The notes below the pieces were generated by a model, which saw nothing but the letters and a program-made list of their open reading frames with translations, did not search any database and was not told the DNA's origin. Below, piece by piece: positions 7,982-14,779 of a DNA stretch of 33,806 bases. Positions within the stretch are counted from its first letter, which is position 1. The number at the start of each line of letters is the position of its first letter. Both the position numbers and the translations under genes were made by a program. The stretch comes from Bacilli bacterium. Its GTDB lineage: Bacteria > Bacillota_I > Bacilli_A > RFN20 > CAG-288. The stretch spans positions 1 through 33,806 of the forward strand of contig CAAFJQ010000145.1 in NCBI GenBank assembly GCA_900763245.1. The letters are read 5' to 3'.

Positions 7982-9028
7982 ATGGAACTCAACGAATTTG
8001 AAAAGCTCTCCGAAAAAGAGATAGAAGATGCAAAAGAGGAATGCCTGAAGATTTCAGACAAAGCTTCGTTGGAGGCGTTTAAAGGACGCTTCCTTGGAAA
8101 AAAGAGCAATCTGACTGCCTTTTATGCCCAAATGAGAACAATCTCTCAGGACCAGAAGAAAGCATTCGGCGAAAAGCTCACCGCTTTGAAGACACAGCTG
8201 AACCGCTTCTTCGAAGAAAAGGACAAAGAGCTCAAAGACAGAGAGCTTAACAAGCGCCTTGAAAAAGAGAAGGTCGATATCTCTCTTCCCGGTTTTGAAG
8301 AGACGCTTGGAAGCAAGCATCCTTTCTATGCCGTTGTCGATGATATTACCGATTTCTTTGTCGGACTCGGCTTTACTGTCGCAGACGGACCAGAAGTCGA
8401 GAGCGACAGAAACAATTTCGAACTCATGAATATCCCTGCCGATCATCCGGCAAGAGACATGCAGGATTCCTTCTCCATCGATCCTACAACCGTTTTAAGA
8501 AGTCATACCTCCTGCGTTCAGGCACGTGTCATGCAACAGATGCAGGGCAAGGGACCTGTCAAAATCATCTGCCCTGGCAAGGTTTACCGCAGAGACAACG
8601 ATGCGACCCACAGTCATCAGTTCGGTCAGATCGAAGGCCTTGTCATCTCCGAAGACTGCACTTTCAGCAATCTTCTTGAGACTTTGACTTTGTTATTGAA
8701 GCATCTTTTCGGCGAAAAGCGCGAAATCCGTTTCCGCCCTTCCTTCTTCCCCTTCACGGAACCGAGCGTCGAAGCCGATATCTCCTGCTTTGAATGCAAC
8801 GGAAAAGGCTGCAACTTCTGCAAACATACCGGCTGGATCGAGGTTTTAGGCTCTGGCATGGTCCATCCTAATGTCTTAAGACTCAACGGCTATGATGATA
8901 AGAAGTACAAAGGCTTTGCCTTTGGTATCGGCGTCGACAGAATCGCCATGCTGAAGTACAATATCGATGATATTAAGCGTTTCTATACCAACGATGTGAA
9001 CTTCATTTCTCAGTTCAGAAAGGAGTAA
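7982..9028 (+). CDS. pheS: Phenylalanine-tRNA ligase alpha subunit
   Basis: 348 residues. It forms an alpha2-beta2 enzyme with PheT and charges tRNA-Phe with phenylalanine. An N-terminal coiled-coil (about 1-90) that grips the tRNA is followed by the class II catalytic domain: motif 1 region around GSKHPFYAVVDDI, motif 2 YRRDNDATHSHQFGQIEG, and motif 3 GFAFGIGVDRIAML. A CxxC-x4-CxxC cluster (C269, C272, C277, C280) just before GWIEVLGSGMVHPNV could bind zinc; I recall similar clusters in other Firmicutes. A ribosome binding site AAGGAG lies at 7968-7973. The 18-base gap to ftsZ leaves no room for a T-box leader, so expression probably follows the division genes. Confidence 0.97.
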   Translation: MELNEFEKLSEKEIEDAKEECLKISDKASLEAFKGRFLGKKSNLTAFYAQMRTISQDQKKAFGEKLTALKTQLNRFFEEKDKELKDRELNKRLEKEKVDISLPGFEETLGSKHPFYAVVDDITDFFVGLGFTVADGPEVESDRNNFELMNIPADHPARDMQDSFSIDPTTVLRSHTSCVQARVMQQMQGKGPVKIICPGKVYRRDNDATHSHQFGQIEGLVISEDCTFSNLLETLTLLLKHLFGEKREIRFRPSFFPFTEPSVEADISCFECNGKGCNFCKHTGWIEVLGSGMVHPNVLRLNGYDDKKYKGFAFGIGVDRIAMLKYNIDDIKRFYTNDVNFISQFRKE

Positions 9029-9032
9029 TATC

Positions 9033-11405
9033 ATGTTATTTTCATACAAAACTTTATCTACGCTCGTCGATCTGAGCTCCATTACACCCGAAGAGCTTCG
9101 CAATCGTCTGACCTTCTCCGGCTTTGAAGTCGAAGGAATGGAGAAACTTGCTGAGGCAAGCTCTCTTGTCATCGGCGAAGTCCTCACCTGCGAAAAGCAT
9201 CCTGACAGCGATCACCTTCATGTTCTGACTGTCGACTGCGGTCAGGAAGGCATCAAACATATCGTTTGCGGTGCACCGAATGTCAGAAAAGGACTTCGTG
9301 TCATCGTCGCTTTGGAAGGCTGTGTTCTTCCTGCTTTAGGCGAAACCATCAAGAAGGGAAAAATCAGAGGCGAAGTCAGCGAAGGCATGTGCTGTTCTTT
9401 GCTTGAACTTGGCGTTTCCAAAGATTCCTTGGAAGAGAACTCTCCTTCCATGAATGGTATCGAAGAGCTTCCTTTTGATGCACCTTTGGGCGAAAAGAAT
9501 GTCCTTGATTATTTAGGTCTCAATGATACGATTCTCGATATCAACGTCCTTCCTAATCGTCCGGACTGCCTCAGTTACATCGGCATGGCAAGAGAGATTT
9601 CTGCTTTGATGAACCGTCCTCTTGTTCACCTTCCCACCTATAACCTCGCTTCTTTGAAGGACAACATCCATGTCCGTTCCAAGACCATCAACTGTCCGAG
9701 AATCGATATGCTTCGCATCAACGATGTCGTTGTGAAAAAAGAGACTCCTCTTTATATCAAGAGAACCCTTCTTGCAAGCGGCATCCGCTCACTTTCTCCG
9801 CTTGTCGATTTAGGAAACTATTCGATGCTCCTCACCGGTCAGCCGCTAAACATCTATGATGCGGATGACAACACCGGCGACGACTACATCGTCTCTGATG
9901 ATTATCAGGGTAAATTCACGACCTTCGACGGCAAAGAGATCGATCTTATCCCTGGTGATCTTGTCATTTCCGATAAGAGCTCTGTCATCTGCCTCGCCGG
10001 CATCATGGCAGGCGAAAAGGCCTCGGTCAGACCTTCTACCAGAAATATCACGATCGAAGCAGCCTGCTTCTATCACGCCAATATCCGCCATACTTCTTCT
10101 CGTCTTGGCCTTTCCTCTTTCTCTTCTCAGCTCTTCAGCAAGGAGAGAAACCCTAAGCTCATCACAGAAGCCTTGGCTGTCACTATTTCCTTGCTTCCTG
10201 AATTTTTGGAGAGCTATGAGCTCACCAGCTATTCCTCTTTCAATCGCTCTGAGATGACCAATGAACCTTTCCCGTTCTCTTTAGAGGCTTTGAATGCAAG
10301 ACTCGGTTCTTCCTATACCGAAGAAGAAGTCGATGAAGTCCTTGCCGCTTATCGAATCGAAAAGAGAGAGAATGGAACGATCATTCCACCGCTTGATCGT
10401 GTCGATTTGAAAGAACAGTGCGATATCGATGAAGAAGTATTCCGTTACTTCCCTGCAACAAGAATCACTCCTTCTTTGAAAGATTTCCCCATCACGCAGG
10501 GGCATCTTAGCGATGAGCAGAAAAAGAAGAGAGAAATCCGCGAACTTCTTGTTTCCCGCGGACTTGATGAGATTCTCTCCTTTACGCTGATCAGCGAGAA
10601 AGAGGATGCCTCTATCCGTGTCTTCAACAAGAATGAAGGATTTAAGATCATCAATCCGATGACAAAGGATCATGAGATTGTCAGAAGCGACCTTCTTCCT
10701 TCCCTTATTGCGACTGTCGATTACAACAAAGCGCATCAGAACAAGAACCTCGCTCTGTTTGAAATCTCTCCTGTCGATACACCGAAAGGAAATCATCTCT
10801 ATCTCTCTATCGCCCTCTGTGGCGAAAAGATGGGAAGAGACGAATATATGAGCAGACCTTATGATTTCTTCGACCTGAAGGGTTATGTCTATGCTGTTTT
10901 GAGAAAAATCGGCCTTACCGATTCCCGTTTCCGCATCGCCTATTCCAAGAACGAGAAGTTCCATCCCAATTGCTCTGCCGATATCTTCGTCGGTAAGGAC
11001 CTTGTCGGAACTTTCGGCCAGCTGCATCCCTCTTTCTACGAAGACAAGCTCTTTGTCGCTGAATTGGATTTAGGAAAGCTTCTCAGCCTGAAGGGCATGA
11101 ACACAAAGTTTGCCTCCTTCTCTTCCTTCCCGGAAGTCAGAAGAGACCTTTCTTTCCGCATGAACGACAAAGTCGACTATGCTCTTCTGAAGAAGACCAT
11201 CCTTCATATCAAGGATACCAATGTCAGAGATGTCTGCCTGTTTGATGAATTTACAGATAAACTAACCGGTATCACTTATCTCGGTGTTTCTGTTTTCTTA
11301 GGAAAAGAGGATGGCACTTTGAAAGACAATGAGATCACCTCTTCCATCAAGAAGATCACAGATGCCTGCAAGAGCGAACTTGGACTAACCCTGAAAGGAG
11401 AATGA
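9033..11405 (+). CDS. pheT: Phenylalanine-tRNA ligase beta subunit
   Basis: 790 residues, the usual length. Domains in order: the OB-fold tRNA-binding domain at about 40-150 (VIGEVLTCEKHPDSDHLHVL), the B3/B4 editing region at about 200-370, the B5 DNA-binding-like domain at about 400-470, a catalytic-like core, and the C-terminal anticodon-binding FDX-ACB domain from about 695 (SSFPEVRRDLSF). The subunit hydrolyses mischarged Tyr-tRNA-Phe. AAAGGAG at 9019-9025 overlaps the end of pheS, and the ATG comes four bases after the pheS stop, so the subunits are translated together. Confidence 0.97.
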   Translation: MLFSYKTLSTLVDLSSITPEELRNRLTFSGFEVEGMEKLAEASSLVIGEVLTCEKHPDSDHLHVLTVDCGQEGIKHIVCGAPNVRKGLRVIVALEGCVLPALGETIKKGKIRGEVSEGMCCSLLELGVSKDSLEENSPSMNGIEELPFDAPLGEKNVLDYLGLNDTILDINVLPNRPDCLSYIGMAREISALMNRPLVHLPTYNLASLKDNIHVRSKTINCPRIDMLRINDVVVKKETPLYIKRTLLASGIRSLSPLVDLGNYSMLLTGQPLNIYDADDNTGDDYIVSDDYQGKFTTFDGKEIDLIPGDLVISDKSSVICLAGIMAGEKASVRPSTRNITIEAACFYHANIRHTSSRLGLSSFSSQLFSKERNPKLITEALAVTISLLPEFLESYELTSYSSFNRSEMTNEPFPFSLEALNARLGSSYTEEEVDEVLAAYRIEKRENGTIIPPLDRVDLKEQCDIDEEVFRYFPATRITPSLKDFPITQGHLSDEQKKKREIRELLVSRGLDEILSFTLISEKEDASIRVFNKNEGFKIINPMTKDHEIVRSDLLPSLIATVDYNKAHQNKNLALFEISPVDTPKGNHLYLSIALCGEKMGRDEYMSRPYDFFDLKGYVYAVLRKIGLTDSRFRIAYSKNEKFHPNCSADIFVGKDLVGTFGQLHPSFYEDKLFVAELDLGKLLSLKGMNTKFASFSSFPEVRRDLSFRMNDKVDYALLKKTILHIKDTNVRDVCLFDEFTDKLTGITYLGVSVFLGKEDGTLKDNEITSSIKKITDACKSELGLTLKGE

Positions 11406-11406
11406 C

Positions 11407-12327
11407 ATGGCTAGTTTCCGACTGATTGAAAATTCGTTTTCTGAAGTGAAGCATACCGATTTCTTCGATAAGCTCGCTTTAGTTGCCCACAATTGCTATC
11501 AAGTCAAAGAAAAGGACCACGAAAATAATATCGGGTTCATCACGCGCCTTGTCCAAAGCGGACATTTGGCGATGATGGAACATTATCGCTTCGCGTTTGT
11601 CCTGAATGAGAAGCAGTACCATCGTTTCCTCGAACTCCATAATCCTTTCTATGAATTAGGAGAGTTTATGAGGGTGAAAGGCGATTATTCCGAAATGGTC
11701 TATCTCCTTTCCTCTTCCATTCGCCCTATTCTTGAAAACATCAATAGCGAAGATGTCCTTGAAAAAGAGATGGCCACTCTTTTAGGCGCTTCGCTTCCGG
11801 TTGAAGTGCGCTCTGTTCTTCTTCCTTCCTTGGAGGGAGAGAAGAGCGTTCCTCTCTTTGATGTCGAAGCCAATAAGGATAAGATTCCTGCTGAGATCTA
11901 TGACCGCTTCACGTATGTTACTTATCATCTGATTACAGATCGCGGTGTCACACATGAGCTAGTTCGTCATCGCATCTGTTCATTTGCACAGGAATCCACC
12001 CGTTACTGCAACTACACCAAGGATAAATTCGATGCCTGTCTCACCTTCATGAAGCCGAGCAAATACGAAGAGAGAAAAGAGATCTTCGATTCTTTCTATC
12101 AGAAGTGTGCAGATACTTATTTTGAACTCATCAAGGAAGGTGCTACACCCGATGAGGCAAGAGCCGTTCTTCCCAATTCTCTGAAGGCTTCCATCATGGT
12201 TACCTGCAACCTTCGCGAATGGAAGAAGATCTTTGCTCTTAGAACCGATCCTCATGCTCATTTCGATATCAGAAGACTGATGCTTCTTGTCATGGATGAC
12301 ATGAAGGAGAAAGGATATATCAAGTGA
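11407..12327 (+). CDS. thyX: Flavin-dependent thymidylate synthase ThyX
   Basis: 306 residues. ThyX makes dTMP from dUMP using FAD, NADPH and methylene-tetrahydrofolate, replacing the classical ThyA. The defining RHRX7S motif is present (R187-H188-R189 to S197, reading RHRICSFAQESTRY). It is longer than the common 220-250 residues because of extra sequence in the middle (about 85-150). AAAGGAG overlaps the end of pheT and the ATG follows the pheT stop by one base. No reason for its place behind pheT is evident beyond shared transcription. Confidence 0.95.
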   Translation: MASFRLIENSFSEVKHTDFFDKLALVAHNCYQVKEKDHENNIGFITRLVQSGHLAMMEHYRFAFVLNEKQYHRFLELHNPFYELGEFMRVKGDYSEMVYLLSSSIRPILENINSEDVLEKEMATLLGASLPVEVRSVLLPSLEGEKSVPLFDVEANKDKIPAEIYDRFTYVTYHLITDRGVTHELVRHRICSFAQESTRYCNYTKDKFDACLTFMKPSKYEERKEIFDSFYQKCADTYFELIKEGATPDEARAVLPNSLKASIMVTCNLREWKKIFALRTDPHAHFDIRRLMLLVMDDMKEKGYIK

Positions 12328-12812
12328 TGGATAAGGATAACAGAATCGCTATCGACCTTCTTTCTCTGAAGGAAGGGAACGAATATGATCTTGACTTTGA
12401 ATTGACTGAGAAAGAGATGAAGTATTTTCCGAATCTCTTGTCTCTCAATGACAGTGTCTTTGTTCTCGATGTCATCGCACTCGGCGCATTGACGACTGTC
12501 TCTATCTCTGTAAACGGCGATATCACACTGCTTGATGCCCATGATCAGAAGGAGAGAGACTATCATCTTGATGACAGCGTCGAGCTGACCATTTCGACAG
12601 AAGACGAAGAAAACAGCGACCTTCTTCCGGATGAGGACGGCCTCTATGATCTTCGCGGCTCTATCCTTGCCCTTCTTTTCAATGCTATTCCGCAAAATTA
12701 CTCTGAGGTTCCTCTCAAGAGAATCGAGCATGAGAACTATGTTCTGATGTCCGAAGAGGAATACGAAGAGGAGAAGAAGAAACGCTCCAACGCTTTCAGC
12801 GAACTGGAATAG
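12327..12812 (+). CDS. YceD/DUF177-family protein (23S rRNA accumulation), divergent
   Basis: 161 residues from the ATG whose first base is the last base of the thyX stop (TGATG); a GTG three bases earlier is an alternative. YceD proteins are needed for normal 23S rRNA levels and usually sit before rpmF (ribosomal protein L32). The N-terminal IDLLSLKEGN..., the middle VNGDITL, and the segment YDLRGSILALLFNAIPQNY fit the family pattern. The cysteine pairs seen in many members are absent (there is no cysteine at all), and no rpmF follows. The C-terminus is a charged helix EEEYEEEKKKR. The family call is moderate and rests on pattern. Confidence 0.55.
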   Translation: MDKDNRIAIDLLSLKEGNEYDLDFELTEKEMKYFPNLLSLNDSVFVLDVIALGALTTVSISVNGDITLLDAHDQKERDYHLDDSVELTISTEDEENSDLLPDEDGLYDLRGSILALLFNAIPQNYSEVPLKRIEHENYVLMSEEEYEEEKKKRSNAFSELE

Positions 12813-12833
12813 ATTCTTCAGAAACTGAATTTC

Positions 12834-12863
12834 AAGGCTTTGCCACAGTGGCAAAGCCTTTTT
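12834..12863 (+). terminator. Strong intrinsic terminator of the fts-phe-thyX run
   Basis: An 11-base perfect stem AAGGCTTTGCC (12834-12844) / GGCAAAGCCTT (12850-12860) with loop ACAGT is followed by five T (12859-12863). It lies 22 bases after the yceD stop and closes the seven-gene run that starts at ftsQ. Confidence 0.9.
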
Positions 12864-12885
12864 CAGTGGTTTAGCAAAAAGTTCT

Positions 12886-12920
12886 CCCACAATGCATCTA
12901 TTTCTACCATTTTTACCCAC
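12886..12920 (-). other. GTGGG-type repeats on the minus strand, 10-base phased
   Basis: Read on the minus strand, GTGGG occurs at 12920-12916 and 12890-12886, exactly 30 bases apart, with a partial copy ATGGT at 12910-12906 on the same ten-base phase. These resemble the MraZ-box units found next to the mraZ start, but in opposite orientation, 120-150 bases upstream, and between two terminators. They could be a remote operator or chance. Confidence 0.25.
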
Positions 12921-12938
12921 TTAGAAGTTTTCGCTTTT

Positions 12939-12966
12939 AAAAAGCCCATACTTATGGGCTTTTTTT
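12939..12966 (+). terminator. Second intrinsic terminator before mraZ, possibly bidirectional
   Basis: AAAAAGCCCAT (12939-12949) pairs with ATGGGCTTTTT (12954-12964) around ACTT, with seven T in all (12960-12966). With the terminator at 12834-12863 it isolates the mraZ operon from read-through. The A-run on the left would let it work on the minus strand too. Confidence 0.8.
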
Positions 12967-13030
12967 GGCTTTTATGCGAGAGAGCGAAAACTGAAAAAAC
13001 AATAAAATTGATGAAAAAACTTAAAAGTAC

Positions 13031-13059
13031 TTGCATGAAGTGGGATATATCGTTATAAT
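13031..13059 (+). promoter_or_regulatory. Sigma-A promoter of mraZ-rsmH-ftsL
   Basis: TTGCAT (13031-13036), a 17-base spacer and a perfect TATAAT (13054-13059) make the best promoter in the window. Transcription should begin near 13066, giving an 18-base leader before the GTG start of mraZ. The promoter is bracketed by GTGGG repeats. Confidence 0.8.
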
Positions 13060-13075
13060 TGTGGGTGAAAGTGGG
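13040..13075 (+). promoter_or_regulatory. MraZ-box operator (GTGGG direct repeats)
   Basis: GTGGG occurs at 13040-13044 (inside the promoter spacer), 13061-13065 and 13071-13075. The last two are ten bases apart, the spacing known for MraZ-binding TGGGN-N5 repeats; the first is 21 bases upstream. The repeats overlap the promoter, the likely start point and the place where the mraZ ribosome binding site should be, so MraZ probably represses its own operon here. The binding is inferred from the known family rule. Confidence 0.7.
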
Positions 13076-13083
13076 AAAAGACT

Positions 13084-13515
13084 GTGTTTTACGGACAGAA
13101 AGAATTGACCCTCGATGATAAATATCGATTGGTCTTACCCTCCATCTATCGCGACGGATTCACTGAAAGCACATGCTTTGCTACTTTAGGCATGGACAAA
13201 TGTGTCCAGCTTTTTCCAAAAGAGACTTTCGAAAAGAACGCTTCTGAAATTATGAAGCTTTCTGAGTTCTCCAAAGAAGCCAGAGACGTAAGACGTATCT
13301 TTATGGGAAACACCTTCAACATTCCGATTGACTCCCATAATCGTATCCTCTTGCCTAAGCTTCTGATGAACAAGGTATCTTTAGGGAAAAAAGTTGTTGT
13401 TGTCGGTGTCTACGATCATCTGGAAGTCTGGGATATGGAAGCCTACTACGCCAGTGAGAAGGAAGGCGAAGAGAATTACTCTGAAAGCGCCAAGAAACTC
13501 TTGGGGGAAAAGTAG
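13084..13515 (+). CDS. mraZ: Transcriptional regulator MraZ
   Basis: 143 residues from a GTG start. MraZ is a ring-forming AbrB/SpoVT-fold DNA-binding protein that controls the division and cell-wall cluster, usually by binding repeats before its own gene. Both half-domains are visible, each with the DxxxR DNA-binding motif: D11-R15 (LDDKYRLVLP) and D83-R87 (IDSHNRILLP). The start gives the standard N-terminus FYGQKELTLD. There is no good Shine-Dalgarno: the leader is short and is occupied by the GTGGG repeats. rsmH follows after three bases. Confidence 0.95.
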   Translation: MFYGQKELTLDDKYRLVLPSIYRDGFTESTCFATLGMDKCVQLFPKETFEKNASEIMKLSEFSKEARDVRRIFMGNTFNIPIDSHNRILLPKLLMNKVSLGKKVVVVGVYDHLEVWDMEAYYASEKEGEENYSESAKKLLGEK

Positions 13516-13518
13516 AAT

Positions 13519-14457
13519 ATGAGCAACTTCAACTCTCATAACCCCGTCATGCTGAATGAAGTTCTCTCCTTTGTTCCATCTGGGAAGAAGATGACCTATC
13601 TTGATATGACGCTTGGACGTGCAGGACATGCTTCCAACATCATGAAAAGAATGGGTAAGGGAAGCACATTCATCGGTGTCGATCGCGATAATGATGCCCT
13701 TCAGTACTGCGAACAATTCCTGATTCCTTATTCGAAGACGGTCAAGCAATACTTCCTGCATTCCACTTTTGCAGAAAGCATCGAAACACTGAAGAAAAGT
13801 GGCTTTACAGGCGCGGATTTCATCCTGATGGATATCGGTGTATCTTCACCTCAGTTCGATGATCCTAGCCGTGGTTTCTCCTATCGTTTTGATTCACCTC
13901 TCGATATGAGAATGGATCAGAAAGACAGCATCACTGCGAAAGACATCGTCAACAAATACGATGAGAAAGAGCTCTGCCGTGTCTTCCGCGAATTAGGACA
14001 ATGCAAAATCTATTACCCAGTCGTCAAGAAGATTCTTCAGGTAAGACAAGAAAAGCCGATTGAGACGACATTCGAGTTAGTCGATATCATCAAATCCTCG
14101 CTTCCTCCTAAAGAGCTGAGAAAAGAAGGACATCCTGCAAAGCAGTTCTTCTTAGGCCTCCGCTACGAAGTCAACGGAGAAATCGAACAGCTGAAGAAAG
14201 GACTGAAACAAGCCATCGAATTCCTGAACAGGAAAGGAAGGCTTGTCATCATCTCCTTCAACAGTGAAGAAGACAGAATCGTCAAAGAAGTCTTCAGACA
14301 GTATGTCGTCGATAAGCATGTCGATAAGTATAAAGCCGATACGATAGAAGATGGTTACATCGCTCTGACCAAAAAGCCTCTCGTTCCTACTGAGGAAGAG
14401 ATCGCCAGTAACAATCGCTGCAAAGCATCGATATTGAGAGCGATAGAAAGGATGTAA
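13519..14457 (+). CDS. rsmH: 16S rRNA (cytosine1402-N4)-methyltransferase RsmH
   Basis: 312 residues. It methylates C1402 of 16S rRNA in the decoding centre, using S-adenosylmethionine. Signatures: N-terminal HNPVMLNEVL, the SAM-binding DMTLGRAGHA (29-38), IGVDRDNDAL (52-61), and the family block GVSSPQFDDPSRGFSY (107-122) followed by SPLDMRM (126-132). GGGGG just before the stop of mraZ serves as the ribosome binding site. Its place between mraZ and ftsL is the classic order. Confidence 0.97.
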   Translation: MSNFNSHNPVMLNEVLSFVPSGKKMTYLDMTLGRAGHASNIMKRMGKGSTFIGVDRDNDALQYCEQFLIPYSKTVKQYFLHSTFAESIETLKKSGFTGADFILMDIGVSSPQFDDPSRGFSYRFDSPLDMRMDQKDSITAKDIVNKYDEKELCRVFRELGQCKIYYPVVKKILQVRQEKPIETTFELVDIIKSSLPPKELRKEGHPAKQFFLGLRYEVNGEIEQLKKGLKQAIEFLNRKGRLVIISFNSEEDRIVKEVFRQYVVDKHVDKYKADTIEDGYIALTKKPLVPTEEEIASNNRCKASILRAIERM

Positions 14458-14461
14458 GCGT

Positions 14462-14698
14462 ATGAAAGACCGCATCGAAAGAACTTATAAGAAAAAACCG
14501 AAACATTCTTTGAAGACTGCCATGATTTTCATGCTCGCTTTTACTGCGGTCGTCTCAGCTTCATCCATCGCTGTCTTATCCATCTACGGAAAAGAAAACA
14601 GCGAAATGTCCAGAAGGATTGACAACTATTCTGCTCATATCGATTACCTTGAGCAGGAGAATGACAATTCCTTGCAGAAGTACAATCGTCAAAACTGA
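14462..14698 (+). CDS. ftsL: FtsL-like septum protein
   Basis: 78 residues. A lysine-rich cytoplasmic tail (1-18), one membrane segment at about 19-42 and a short coiled-coil-like outer part (about 44-75, SEMSRRIDNYSAHIDYLEQE) match FtsL, the small bitopic protein that assembles with FtsQ and DivIC. The sequence itself carries no family signature, as is usual for FtsL; position right after rsmH decides the call. AAAGGAT precedes the ATG by about ten bases. The gene normally next, a septal penicillin-binding protein, is absent: the operon ends here. Confidence 0.65.
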   Translation: MKDRIERTYKKKPKHSLKTAMIFMLAFTAVVSASSIAVLSIYGKENSEMSRRIDNYSAHIDYLEQENDNSLQKYNRQN

Positions 14699-14740
14699 TA
14701 ATTATTGCTCGTACCTCCTTTTAAAATATTCGCCACAAGA

Positions 14741-14764
14741 AAAAGCCCTCGTTCGAGGGCTTTT
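14741..14764. terminator. Bidirectional terminator between ftsL and thrS
   Basis: AAAAGCCCTC (14741-14750) and GAGGGCTTTT (14755-14764) form a ten-base stem around GTTC, with A-rich sequence left and T-rich sequence right. ftsL reads into it from the left and thrS from the right, so it can serve both. Confidence 0.88.
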
Positions 14765-14779
14765 CTTATGGTCGATGAT

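Noticed and set aside
12840..13058. A 72-codon open frame between yceD and mraZ
   Set aside because: It runs through two terminators, the inverted repeats and the mraZ promoter, has no ribosome binding site, and its product looks like translated hairpin sequence.
14713..14722. AAAAGGAGGT on the minus strand after ftsL, a perfect ribosome binding site
   Set aside because: No start codon lies within a useful distance downstream on that strand, and the sequence then runs antisense into ftsL.
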